A DNA stretch of 64,000 bases from Psoroptes ovis (lineage: Eukaryota > Arthropoda > Arachnida > Sarcoptiformes > Psoroptidae): the NCBI GenBank assembly GCA_002943765.1, contig PQWQ01000028.1, positions 62,001-126,000 of the forward strand, written 5' to 3'. Position 1 is the stretch's first letter; each line of letters begins with the position of its first letter. The translations under genes were made by a program, and so were the position numbers. Positions 1 to 15,000 of the stretch are shown here, piece after piece. The notes under the pieces were generated by a model, which was not told the origin of the DNA, did no database searches, and saw only the letters and a list, made by a program, of their open reading frames with translations.

Positions 1-113
1 ATTGATGATACCAGAGAAAAATGAATAAAATAAATAAGAAAATGTTGTTTGAAACACATTCCCTTTGATATTTTAAATGAAAAATTTTCACCCTAAGAAA
101 CATATAAGACATG

Positions 114-131
114 CACACACACACACACACA
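114..131. repeat. Short (CA)n tract
   Basis: A small CA microsatellite close to the left edge, in the calsyntenin intron downstream of the exon ending at 331. Confidence 0.85.
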
Positions 132-330
132 CATAAATATATTTAAATGGAAAAGAAAAATATTGAAATTCAAATATTGAAATATTGAAATGCAAAGACA
201 ACATGCGTACATGTTTTGGTCTATATTATTGTCTTTGAATTTTTGATTTTGAAAAATCAAAATCAAAATTAAATAAATGGATGAATAAATAAATGAATGA
301 TCTATCATTAAATTTATTTATTGTATTTAC

Positions 331-3300
331 CTTTCCATCCTAATGTACAAACTTTATTAATTTTTATATTAACAATAGCCGGTTTTGATCTTTTCATTCC
401 ACAATCATAAGCAACAATTTCCAATATATGATTATGTGATTCTTTATAATATAATGCTCTAGTATTTTTTATATTACCATTTGAATCGATAACAAATGGT
501 GTATTCAATTTATTACCACCAATAATTTCATATTTGCATATTTCACTATATTTCAAACTACAATCATGATCGATAGCTTCTACTTGAATGATTGGATCAA
601 TAATACGACCTTCATTAACGGTAACGACATATGAATCTTGACGAAATATCGGTGCAAATTCATTAACATCTTCAACAGTAACATGTACGGTTGTGCTGAA
701 TTTTTTTTGAAAATGGAATAATTTTAAAGCGGGAAAAAAAGGAAATATTTCAATGATTCAATCGAAATAATTTAAAATAAAAAATTGAATTTTGGTGAAA
801 ATAAACTTACTTTGGTGAATGTTGTCCATTACACGAAATAGCTCTCATTGTAAAATGATAAGAACGTTTTTTTTCACAATTAAGATCTCGTTTAGCTTGA
901 ATGATGGCTTCACCATTCGTATGATCAGTGATTTGTATTTCAAATGGTATATCATTATGATGTTTATTTATTATTTCAATATTACATAATTCAGCTATTT
1001 AAATTTTTCAATTAAAAAATTTTCATTTAAAAAAAACAAACAATATTTTCAATTTTGAAAATTTCAATTATCCAAATCCAATTCAACTTACCATCAATTA
1101 CTTTAATTCTAGGTGATATAATAACTGTACGATCATTCTCCTTGACAATAGCATGATAACCATCATCAGGTTTTTGTAAATCAAATCGTGGAACTAATCA
1201 TTTGATTTTTTATGTGGGTAATTGGAAAAAAATTGAAATTGAAAAATTAATGAAAAAAAATCCAATTATCCAATTCAAATTGAAAGCAAATCAAATATAA
1301 ATATATCAAAATTGAATTTTTTTACACAAAGATTGAATCTGTTACCAAACTATTCAATATTTGTTCAAATATTTGCATTTGAATATCTCTATTTCAGAAA
1401 ATTGAAAAATATATTAAAAAAAAAATAATGATAAAAAAATTGAAAATTGAATTTCAAGTATCAAATAAATGAATAAATGGATGTTTGATGAAAGAATTTG
1501 ACAATGAATTTCAATCATCATTCAGTGAATTGAATATTTCTATTCAACTTGAATAAACTTGGATAGACATGTTTACAACAAACAATATATTCAAAATTTG
1601 AAATGATTCAATTCAAAGATAGAGATACAAAATTTCGGACAAAAGAATTATCGCCGTTATCTCGCAATGAATATAAAATGAATTTATTTTTTCAATATTT
1701 TTTTGGTCTTCTTGTCACAAAATTTTGATCATCATTAAAAAGAATGACCATGAATAATAATGAATTTTTTTTTTTTTTTTTTTGAAAAAAAAAATTCAAT
1801 CAAATGTCCATCAATGATTGGCGATATCATCAGCATGGTAATGTAAGCACCAGCGACAACCAAACATCAACGCAAAATATGAACAATGAATGCATGCCAA
1901 TGCTGATAATGATTGAATCTATGAATTTTAAGCATTTTTTGAAATTTCTTAAATTTTTGAAATTTTCAAAATTTTAAAATTCACGAAAATTCTGAAATTT
2001 TCAAAATTTCAAAATTCTCAGACATTTTGAAATCACCAAAATCAATCGAAATCTTTGGAAATCCCTCGAAAATTCTTCAGAATTTTTGATTTGATTCAGA
2101 TGAATTCTTATGAATTTTGATTCTGTGTGCACCCGAAAAAAAACAATCGGTATTTTGCAACATTTATTTATTTATTTATTTTAATCTTTTATTTACAATT
2201 TTTCAAATTTTTTTCCTCGCAATTTCAAATTTAAATTGAATTGAATTTTCATTCCATTGAATTTTCACACACCGAAAACAAAAATGAATTAATAAATGCT
2301 CAAATAAACGTTACACAACATGTTACTTGTCAAATATATGTATTAAAAGAAGCAAACAAACACAAATGTCAATTGTTTATTTGGAAATTTTCATTTATTT
2401 ATTTATATTTCTTGATACAAATATTTAGCTGATTGCTCATTGTTTTTATTTATTTACGTGACAACAACAACAGAAACAACAACAACAACAACTCGAATAA
2501 TCTTATCTTGAATTGATTATTATTTATTGATTGATTTTGATTCCAAGAAAAATTGAATTGAAATTCAATTCAATTGAATTTCATTTCATTCCGCTGCGTT
2601 ATTTTGTTGGCTCAGGATATTTGAAATTTTCGATTAAATCAGCAGAAAATTTTTTTGAAGGGAGAAAAATCCAAAATCAAAATTTAAAACAATTCAATTT
2701 TCAATTCAACGGCAGAAAAATTATTATTGATTCATTTCGATGAAATAAACATGAATTGAAATTCCAAGAAAAAATTGAATAAATCCAAAGGTAAACACAC
2801 GACAATAAATTGAACTGAAATTGAATTTACAGCTTTGAAATCCTTGTTATTATTATAGTTTGGGATAATTCAATTGCGATTTCAAATTGTTGTTTTTTTC
2901 GGGGACGAAAACTCAATTAACACCGAAATAAAACGAAATAAATAAACGAATGAATAAATAATTGAATAAACATGGGGATAGAGCCAAATATGTGTAAGAG
3001 ATGTTTACATTTAAAAAATTTACATTTCAATTTTGAAAAATTTGTTTGAAATAAATTTTTCAAATCAAATAACAAAATAATTCTTAAAACAAACATTAAA
3101 ATTGAATAAATCAAATATTCATTCATATTTAAATCTTTGGTAGCTTTGGTAATGATCTAGCTGATAGGTTTGCCAAGGTTGCTGCGGCCGACCTCTCGGA
3201 TGTTTTTTACACCCGAGTGTCCATGATGACACTATGCCAAGCGTCGAAGTTGGACATACTGAATCTTTGGAATCAGAGATGGACGGAGACTGCTGATGGC

Positions 3301-5977
3301 CACACGGCGAAACTGTTTTTTCCAACAGTTGGATCGCGAATATCTATCAACTTTAGTCCCGATAGGGATTTGACAAGACTGCTGACAGGGCACGGCTGAT
3401 GTGACCATACGACTAACACCCTTGTGATAACGGAACAAGGGTTATCTTGCTTGTTCTCCATCATCATCATCATCATTCATATTTAAATAAATAATGTAAA
3501 TATTGAATAAACGAACAAACGATTTTGGAAAAACTTTGACATTAAATCAAATTTTAAATCAAATATTATTAAATCATTTCAAATTGAATTTTGCATTACA
3601 CATTGAATCAATTGTCTATTTGAATCAAATATGAATATTAAAAAAAAAATTAAAATATTTACATTTAAACACATACAATACATGAAATAAATATTTGTCT
3701 AATTAATGTCAATTTTCAATTTTTGAAAACAATTGATTCAATTTTGAAAACAAGTAATTAGACATGAATCATTGTTCGATGCATTTAGAGAGATATTAGA
3801 GTATTGAATGCTTAATCAGAACAAATAAAAGAAAATCTTTGTGCTTTTGATATCAGAAGAAAAATCATAAATAATTCATTTACGATTAATATTATTAATG
3901 AATAACAAATAAATAATTAATAATTAATCAATGTTATTAATATTAATACAACAAACGAACGAACGAAACAAAACAAACAAACAAACAATTGAATAAATAA
4001 TTGAATCGCAAAAATAATGAAATAAATAATTGAAATCAATCATTTGACATTTGAAAATTTCAAAAAAAAAAATGATAAATAATGATAATAATCTTAATTT
4101 AAATACATGATTCAATGAGTGTATATGCTGCTCAAAAATAATGAATTCTTTGAAAAATTTTTTTAATGATAAAAATGTCTGTTGCAAAACTATAGTCTTT
4201 CGGTTTATGATAATAATAAAGATTATTTGGTTGAAAAATATAAATTACGAAATTTAAGAAAATTTTCTTGAAAAAATTTCAAGAAAAAATTACGAAATTT
4301 AAAACTCAAAAATTCAAGTTTCAATACACATATATATTGGAAAACATATTAGATTGTAAAGATATTGGATTGTAAACATATTGGATTTCACCATATTGAA
4401 ATAAACAAAAAAAAGTTTTCTGAAAACAAACTTTGGCTTGAAAATTCTTTGAAATTTTGAATTTGTTAAAATTTTTGTTTAAATTTTTCAAAGATTATTT
4501 TTTTTCGGATGAAAAATAAATAAATAAATAAACAGAACAAACAAATAAACAAAACTCAATACATCAACTCAATGCAATCGAACAAATAAACAAATATAAA
4601 AGCATTTCTTAAAGCATCAAATTCAAAGCTTATAAACTTATCATTATTATTGGGTTGTCCTATAAGTTCTTGCCGTTTTTTTAATTTTTTTCATAAAAAA
4701 ATGGCAAGAACTTATGGGACGACCTAATATTATAATCGAAATTTGTTTATTTATTTAATTTATAAAATAAGAAATTCAAAAGAATTATTCTTATTATTAT
4801 CGTTATTATTATTAGAGAATCTCTGAGTACACGAATTCTAAAAAATCTGTGTACAATTTTAGAATTTATATTTGTTCAAAACATTATTATTATTATTATC
4901 ATTATCATTATTATGTGGATGTATATACACATTAAAAAACTTACATTTAAAAGTACACAAATCAAAATAAGAGAAAAAAATGAAAAAGTAAATAAATAAA
5001 TGTATTTGAACAATTCAAAAGTGAATAGAATCGAAATTTTTCGCCAAGGAAATTTCGAAAATTCCGTAAGATTTTAGAAGAAATCATGGAGAGATACGTG
5101 CGTTCATATGCTCTTGTAATATTAAGGCATCAATATTAATAACGATAACAATTGATGGAAAATGAATGAAAAAAAAATGTTTTTGAAATTTAAATTTTGA
5201 ATTTTGAATTTTGAAAAGAAAATTTTTGAAAAATGATGTATGAATGTGTGTTCGGCGTCGATTTAAAAATTGAACTGAAGCCTAGAGTTTTCTTTTGGCA
5301 AATATATATTTGGTTGTCCGGAAAGTTCTGGTCGATTTTCATGAGCAACTATATTGATTAAGCGGAATGAACTTTTTGGACAACCTAATATTTAAAGGCA
5401 GAAAAGAAAAATAATGCTATGCAGTGAAGCAAACATTTGTTGTATGTGAGAACAAACAAACTGATATGAGCTGTTTTGCGTAAGTGTTTTGCAAAGGAAT
5501 GTACCAAATTTGAAAAATTTAAATCAGGTAAATGAATGTCCAACGTAAACATCATTAATAATGATGTTGATTTAAACGCAAAATTTGATTCAATATTTTT
5601 TTTGCCCATAGAAAATGAATGGAAACTTTTTTTCGGATGAAAAAATTGGAAAATTCAGGAGAATTTTCATATTTTTCCATGTAAAATAACGAAATAATGG
5701 TAAATAATGGCAAATACTATTTTGAATATTAATGGATGATTATGATACTGAAATAATAATAATGGCAAACAAGTAAACAAACAGAGTGAAAAAATATTAT
5801 TAAATATTGACAATGGTAAATATGGTAAATATGGAGTCGAAACAGAAAAAAACCAAATAAACAAACAAATAAATAGACAAACAAAGAGTAAAAATGCATT
5901 AAATATTCAAAAATATCGGTTGTATTTATAGTCGATAGAAATACGAGAAGATATCTGGAATATTAAATATATCTGCA

Positions 5978-6074
<97 letters not shown>

Positions 6075-9000
6075 ATCATCCATTTAAAACTTGATCATTA
6101 TTTATATTAAATATGTTTGAATTTTGGGAATTTTGAATTTGAAGAATTTTTTCGAAAAAATAATATTTTTTGCAATCAAAATAAATTATTTATTCAAAAA
6201 TAAACAAAAAGGGGTTAATCTCAGATTCATGAATAGATTCATTCGTGATACTGTGATCGAATATATTTCAATGTTTAAAATTTTTGATTTTCATATTTTA
6301 GATTTTTGAATTTTTTGATGAAGAAATAGTCATAGGGAATTCAGTAAAATACACCAGACAAATGCATTGGATTCAAAGTACTTGTCGTATCGATAAATAA
6401 ATCGATAGAAATCGACGAATCGTTTCAATATGAAAATCTATCGAAAAAACAAATTTCAAAATCAAATTTTTATGAATATTTATATCTTATGGAATCGAGC
6501 CGAGAATTCAATGAAGTACTAAAGTTACTCACAAGTACACCGAGTTATTTTACAAATTTCTAAATCATTAAAAATGTATTTGAAAATACCTTATATGTAT
6601 GTGCTGGTGTTGGTGTGTGTGTGTGCAGCAATGTTTGAATTTATCATCATGATAGAATTTTGATAATCGATCAAATATTTATGATCGGAAAAAGTAATAC
6701 AAGTATTGTAAACAAACAAACAAATATAAATGAATGAATGAACAAATATATTCTTTGAGTATTGGAATTCATGAATTCATTCAAATGATAAATGTACATT
6801 AATACAAGTGAAAAAAGTTGAATTTAAAAGTAAAATATCATTAATAATAATGAAAATAATATTATTATTGTTATCATCATATCTGTATCATCATCATCAT
6901 ACACATGTATATAATAGGATCATCATTATTATTATTATCAGTAGAATCATAACAGAATAATGATGGAAATAGTAATAGTTATAATAATGTAATGATCATA
7001 ATGATATATTGTCAACAACGATGACAATATCATTCAGAACAACAACAATGACTTGGAAATGGTAACTTTCTTCAGAAAGGAAATAACTGAAAAACTTTTA
7101 GTTCCTGATATATATATTATCATAATAATAAGCAATAATAATGATAACATGATCAAATTACATTGATTAAAGATTATTATCATCATCTTTGATATCTGAT
7201 AATGTTGATAATGATAATAATAATAATGGTAATAATAATCGTCATCATTAAATGAAATATAAAACTTGATTTTTTATGAAAATGTCAAATGAATTAGAAT
7301 TGAATTAGAAGTAAATTAGATTCATTTACATTCACATTTATTTATTCATTGATTATTATTATGAACTTTGATAATAATAATGACAACAATGTGATTCGAT
7401 GCAATTATTTTGTATGTTATATGAGGTCATTGAGAGTTTAATGAATATTTAGGAGAGATCATTGAATGATGAATTATTTGTAAATTACTCGAGAAATATT
7501 CAGAGAAATTTATCGCTCGATCGAAAGTTGTTTACATCTTAATGCATTTATTTATTTGAATGAATGAAATCAAACGAAAGGTTTCAAATGGAGAAAGATG
7601 GAAGAATATTTGATATTCTCATTGATCAATGAGTAATAGTGTGTGCATAAATAAACAAAAGGGTTAAAAACAAAAGAATTAATCAAGTGAAAAAGTGCCG
7701 TGTAACAAAACATTTTGAAACATTTCCCCATATAGAAACATCATCAAACGTGATAAGTTTTGAATATGGATATTCAAAAACGAAAATAATTTAAAATAAC
7801 TTTATTATCAATTAAGTCAATTATCAACAAGAGCAATCGCTTGATAATGATGATAATTGCTTTTGGAGTGGAACCAAATGAACAATTGAAAAATAATCAT
7901 CATAATCATTGACAATGAGTTGATAACATTTTCTTAAGCATGAGACATACTTAAATATATGATGGTTGAAGATGGTGCATGCACACCAACAACAAGCACC
8001 AACAGACCGACACATATTAACAACACATATTTACACATCTAAAATATATATTAAAATGTACACTTTCGAAGCCATTGATTTATATATTTCTCTAATTTTA
8101 AATTGCAATATTTTACTATTAATTTTGATTATCAAGTCATTGTCATTGTTGTTATCAAGTGTTTGAGATTATTATTTTCTAATGACAATATCTGACTCAA
8201 TGATAATATCAGTGTTAAAGTCAATGATAACAATGATAATTATCAACAATGATGATGATCATTGACAATGATCATCATCGTGACAAAATGAAATATAAAA
8301 ATGATTAAGATAATAATCAAAACATACACAAAAATATAATTGTGTATATTTCAATGAGAATGATTCAAGTATTATTGACATAAAGGAATACAATAATAAT
8401 GCGACAATAATGTCGCATTATTTTCGCATAAATCACACAAATATATGTTAGATATTATTGGATATTAGATATGATTTGTATGATTGTATGTATGATGAAA
8501 TCATACATTCAATGACCATTCTGTTTGACTTTGTCTTCGATATGTTTATGAAATTCGAATAAGAAACAGATTTATTTCATTTATTTTAAATCATTCATTC
8601 ATTCATTCATTCATTCATTTCATACATCATACATTTCATTTCAACGAAACATATTGAATTTTTATTTGTTCAAAAAAGCAGCATGAAGCAGAAGAGAATA
8701 TCATGGGTTGCATCACATTGCAAATCATATTCGCTATTATTGTCATTATCATTGGCCTATATTTTGATGATTTGATGACAATTTATATGTGTGTGCACAC
8801 AAATAGAAATAGTACAATTACAATTGAAACACAAATACAAACTATATGATTATTGTATCAATTGAAAGTAATTTGTAATTCTGAACATCTTCATTTCTCT
8901 ATTTCTTAAATCATTTCTAAAAATGAATTCTTAGATGTATTCTTAAATAATTCTTGAATGCATGTTTCGGTGGAAAATAATGGAGAATATTACATTGAAA

Positions 9001-12000
9001 CGAAGAAATCATCATCTCCATGTTGGTGATGATGATGATGATCATCATCATCATCATTTCTGCAGAATTATTTCAAAAAGAATGAAATAGAAATGATTTT
9101 CATTTGAAATAAATGCATTGAAATTACATATCAATTGAAATACAAAACGAATATTTCCACATAGGAAATCCATACATGTATGTTACATTTAAAATCCTTA
9201 ATATTACTTATAGGTTTTTGGGTGATGATAATAATAGAAATATTTGTATGTATTTTGTATTCAACAAACATCAAATATTACCAAAAATCATTATCAATGC
9301 ATTTTTTGTTGATATAATATCATTGCATTCACCATATCAAACCATTGAGCAAACCATTCAAAGCAAACTAAAGCAAACAACCGAAAGCAAACAAATGCAC
9401 TTAAATACAGGAAAAAAATTACAAAAAAAAAAACAATCCAAATAAACAATGATTACAGCATCATCATCATCATCATTGTCAAATGAGGAATTTGCATCAT
9501 TTTGCATCCATTTTAAGCAATCAAACAATTCAAACGACTGAAATCAACACACAGGGTGAAATATGCTTAGAAATCCTACGATTCATTTATTTAGTTGATC
9601 ACTTCAAAGCTTCAAGGCTTTGATGCTCATTCAAAGCAATCGAAAAAAATGGACAACATGCCGTATTCACTAGTGAAATGTCGTAATTTAACTTTGGACC
9701 AGAAAAAATCAAGGGACAAAATCATTCAATCGGCTAATTGAAAATTTAAATAAATTTCAAAAAATTCGAAAAAAATTTGGATTCATTTCTCTCTCCGGAC
9801 AATTCAATTTCAACTCGTTTTTCTTTTTTGAAATTTGATTATTTGAAAACAACAGAAACAACAAAATTCAATACAAAAACAATGAGCCAAAATTCAAAAT
9901 AATTAATTTGAATTTGAATTTTTGTTGTTTATATGAGAATTACACTATTGTTCAAATTCAACTAATATATTGTTCAATTAATAGGAATTAATTAATTAAT
10001 TCATTAATTAAAAAACAAACAAACAAACAATGAAAATTGAAAAATTATTAATTAATTTATTAATTATAATCTATGGAAAATGATTGAATGGAAGACTGAA
10101 TGAATGGAAAAATCAAAATTGTCAAAATTGCCGAAAAACAATGGCAAATCACATTTTGGAGACCAACAAACAAACAAACAACAAATAAATGAGAATCGAC
10201 ATGGGAAAACAATACAAAACGAATAATCGTTGAATGAAATCAATGGTTTTAATTCTATAAATGAAATGAATGAATGAATGAATGAAATGGAATGAATTAT
10301 ATTATATAATAATATTTGAATCAATGAATGAATGAATAAAATCAATAATAATAAATAATTATTATTAATGAATGAATATGAATATTTCAAAATCAATTTC
10401 TATTCAAGAATTCATTTTATTTCAATACGATTCATTCATTCATTTAATTGTTTATGCGTGTATTGATTATTATTATTATTATCATTGTTTTCATCATGTT
10501 TTATTCAATGTGAATTGAAATTGTGTTCATAATGATAATCTGAATTGTCCGTGAATAGTTCCAAGAACAAACCATAGCTGAGAAATGATCCTATTCTACA
10601 TTTCTATACGGATGGTAGAGTATGACAGAATTTCAAATATTTTAAATACTTAAGAACAAAAGGATTATTTTAAATTCATCGAAGAACAAAGAAAACGAAG
10701 AAAACGACTCAATGAATGTTGAAATAATTCAATGAATGTAAATATGAATTATTTCAATCTCTTTTTCTTTTTTTGTTTCAATGAATTTTACTTGTTCTCA
10801 CTTGGAAATTAAAATTTCTTGAAATGAATTTATAATTCATTGATTCACCACTGTGAATTCATTGTACAATGATCTTAATTCTGAAAAATTGAATTGAAAT
10901 AGAATTGGAAAAAAAACTGAGAACAATTTCGATTAAAGCAAACTTAGATTTCGATTCAATCGATGATAATAATAATTCCATGGAATTCATTGGAAATTCA
11001 GTGATTTAAGATCTTTTAAGGGAAAAAAAATTCAAAGAATTATTCAAATAATATTCAAATTCTTAACCAATTTTGATTTTCATCATAAAATCGAAATAAT
11101 AATGAGAAAATTGTACGAATTACAAGAATTACAAATCAAAAATTTTCATTTAAATTTCAACACATTTGCGTGTATATAATTTGCCCATAAATGCAAATAA
11201 AATAAAAGCTCATCCTTTGTTCTCTCTCTTTGTTCAAAATTTGTTCATTTGAACTTTTCAAAAACAAATGTTTTTTTTTTTACAACGATGAAAACAAAGC
11301 AAGCATTGAAACGACCGTTAAAATACAAAATTGTACAACCAAATTGAAACCCATTGTACCCGTATAAAATGTACACACTGTTAAATTACATCCATATACA
11401 ATCATTAATAGACAAATAATTATACGAACAATTGCTAGCAAAAATAACGAATTAAAATTGATCACTTTTTTTGTTGCTTAATTTTTTCGCTTCCAATGTG
11501 TAAGCATCTTTGAACTTTTTTGGTTCGGTTTGGCTAAGGAATTAATCATCATTAATTATTATTCAAATTAATTTTGGAAATTTTTCGTTTTCAAGTTTCT
11601 CGTAAGCCTTTGAAACTACATTTCAAACTTGTGCGATTAACTTAGAAAGGCTTAAAAATGGTCGAAATTAATTTTCGAAACTTGTGTCTCCGTATACCGA
11701 AGATTCATATGCTGCATATATGAGACAATCGCAGAGAAAACTGAATTCAGAAAATAATTGAATGAAAGAGAATTTCATGGGAAAATTTCAAAGAATTTCA
11801 ATTATTTCTCAAAGAATCATTTGAATCATTTTCTCTCATTGGGAAAATTCTGAGAATTTTAAAATTAAAACAATTTTGAAATTTGAATTGAAATTTAAAG
11901 AATTCAAAGATTGCAAAATTCAAATTGGACACAATATGGCGCCAAAATTTTTTTCAAATGAAAGTTTGTTTATTCATTTGTCTACTTATTTGTTTGTCTG

Positions 12001-15000
12001 ATTTGATTTGTGATGTGATTTGATTTAAATTATTATTATTTCATATTTGGTGAAATTCTTCACTTCACTTTTTATATTCTTTTACTTTGAAAATTCAATA
12101 ATTTCAAAAATGAATAAATACTTTAAGTAAATAAAGTTTTTCAAATGTATTTTCTTATTCGAAAATTTTTCTTTTGAAAATTCTTTTAAATCAAAGTTTT
12201 TAAAGCTATTTTCAATATATATGTGTGTAGCACACTATCTATCATCATATGATGATACATTCGATAATGTTATCACTGAATATTCAGTGATAATAATAAT
12301 GGTGCAAGAATGCATATAGACTTGGATGTACATCGGGCTATCTATCAGGCTATCGGTTGGGCCATCTCCTGCGCTATGCACAGTGCTGCTCATACACACA
12401 CATATGCATACACAAATTGTCAAAATTTCTAATCACGAAATAAATTTTCAAGGATCGAAAGAATTCCAAAAAACTTTAAAATTTAAAGAATTTTTCAATT
12501 TTTTCAAATTTGAAAAAATTGAAAAAATTAAATTGAATTCCAATTTTCAAATTTCAAATGGAATATTTTTCCAATCTCATTGGTTTCATTCGGGAATTTT
12601 GCTCAAAAAAGAAATACTTTGATATTTGATTCTTGAATCGAAAGATTCTTCAATTATTTAAAATCCAAAAGATTCTCTTCAAGTTTCTTCAAATTATTCG
12701 AAAGATTCGAAATATTTCGAAAGATTCCAAAAGATCTATTTTCTTTATATACTTTATTACATGGTCATGGAATGGAATTGAATAAGAAGAATTATCATTA
12801 AAAATTAATGAAAATGGCCATGATTTTTTTTTCATTTTATTGCCTTTGCCATTGCTATGTTATTATTATTATTATTATTTGCTTTATTCCCTTATCTTAT
12901 TTGATAAGAAATAAAATAAAATAAAATAGAATAGAAAAATCGTTAATGGTAAATATATCACACATGAGAAATCACCGAAAAAAAACGAGGTGTTTTGCAA
13001 TGGTTGTTCAATGGTGGAATTGAAGAAAAATCAATTTTGTTCAATTTTCTTCAAGAAATTTTCAAAACTTTTAAATTTCAATTTGTTTTATTTTTTGGAC
13101 TCATTCTCACCACTATCAATTTGGACATGTAATTTATTTTCAATTCAAATAATACTTAGGATACGGCCATCGCTCACTGCCAAATGCTCATCGATATATG
13201 AATGGTCATCTTTGATATATATGGTTATCGCTGTTACACGAAAAATATCGATCAAAAACAACCGAAGAAGAAGAAGAAGAAGAAGAAATGTTTTTCTTTC
13301 AAAATTGTTATTAATTTTAAACATTGATTCATTTTTTTCATGAGAAAAGATTTCCGTTGGTCATTGAAAAAACATTGTTTTTAATTGAAAATGATCGAAT
13401 CGAATAATTGATAGAATAACACCTTTGGATCAATTGAAGGTGAATCAATGAATCAATCAATGAATTAATCAGCCAATGAATGAATCGATCGACTGGTGAA
13501 TCAATGAATCGCGATTGAATGGTTATACATAAATGGTGAAAATTACAAACAAACAAACAAACAACACACCCAAAAAAACACATTTTTTGGTGTCCAGAAA
13601 ATTCAATGAGATTAAATAAATTCTAATGGATTCAATAATAACAATGTTTGCATTTGTATTTGTACAAGGAATATTGGCCAAAATATATTGGATTATTATG
13701 AATAAATAATGTTGAAATATGGAATTTGGTATATCAATGTATTTGAATCGATGTATCAATATGATTATCAACATATTTTTTGTCATTAATAAATTATGAT
13801 CATTACAAATATAGAAACACATTGATAATATCGATATTTATTTATTTATTCGAACGATCTAAACAATGAATGAATGATATAACGAATTCTATGTGTGTGT
13901 GAAACAATTTCAAATTGTGAAGATATAATAATAACTTGTTAGTGTGCGAAGAGATATAGCCTGTGAAGCTTGTGAAGAGAGCCTCGAAGGCATTCATTTT
14001 CTTGAAAGATCTTGAAAACATGTTCATAATAATCATAATAATGATTATTATTATAATGATAATACGACATGACAAATAATGGAATTTTCATTTTGTAATT
14101 TCACACAGAATTATTACAATTTCATGGAATAATGATGAAAATAAGCTGTGAATTTGTAATAATAAATTACAATAATAATAATCTGAATAATACTAATAAT
14201 AACAATGTTATAATTCAAATTATTCATTTTCAAATCGATTTTCACATCGGATGAAATGCATTTGAATTTGGCCAATATTCATGCAAATATTATTAGGTTA
14301 TCCGATAAGTTTTTGCCGATTTTCTTATGATTTCCTACGATATAATCGGCCAAAAAGTTTTCGGACAACCTGATATTATTATTCATTTGAAAATAGAAAC
14401 AAATCAATATTATAATCAATTTGAATGCAAATATCATCATCACAAATATATTCATATGTTGTAGATAATCAATTTTCAATTTCAATAATCATATTGGTTT
14501 TCGTCAATCAATTTTCTGGCCAATAAGATCATCATTTTCGTCAATAAAATCGTCGCATTTGAATCAACATTTGAATCTACAAAGCAATTAAAATCTCCGA
14601 AAGCAAATATTCAACACTAAACACTGTTCTGGCTATGATAATACTTCAAATCGAAGACGAAACAAGGAGCGAATCGTTAATTCTCTTTGACATTTCAGCC
14701 ATTTTATCCATTTGAACATTTCAACCATTTCGACATTGAACATTGAAGATGTTCAACGATAATATGAAATGATCAAATAAGCCAAATGAATGAATGAATG
14801 AATAAAATAAAATAAATCAATTCCATTCGACAACATATGGGCCATTCGAGCAATAATGAATGGACTTTTGAACGACGAAAACAACGAAGAATATCACCGA
14901 ATATCATAGAATTTTCACGGCTTGAAAATAAGCCAAGAAGAAAATTGAAATAAAAATAAATGAAATTCTTGTATCAAGATTTATGATTATGATCATCATC

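Noticed and set aside
9176..9445. 89-residue plus-strand frame with Lys/Gln-rich end
   Set aside because: Intronic, driven by AAAC/AAGC repeats, no domain.
10064..10396. 110-residue minus-strand open frame rich in Ile, Leu, Phe and Ser
   Set aside because: It is translated from CATT and ATT repeats, has no family match, and lies within the calsyntenin intron.
12990..13343. 117-residue frame ending in poly-Arg
   Set aside because: Poly-Arg comes from the AAG microsatellite; only the short dispersed-repeat portion is of interest.
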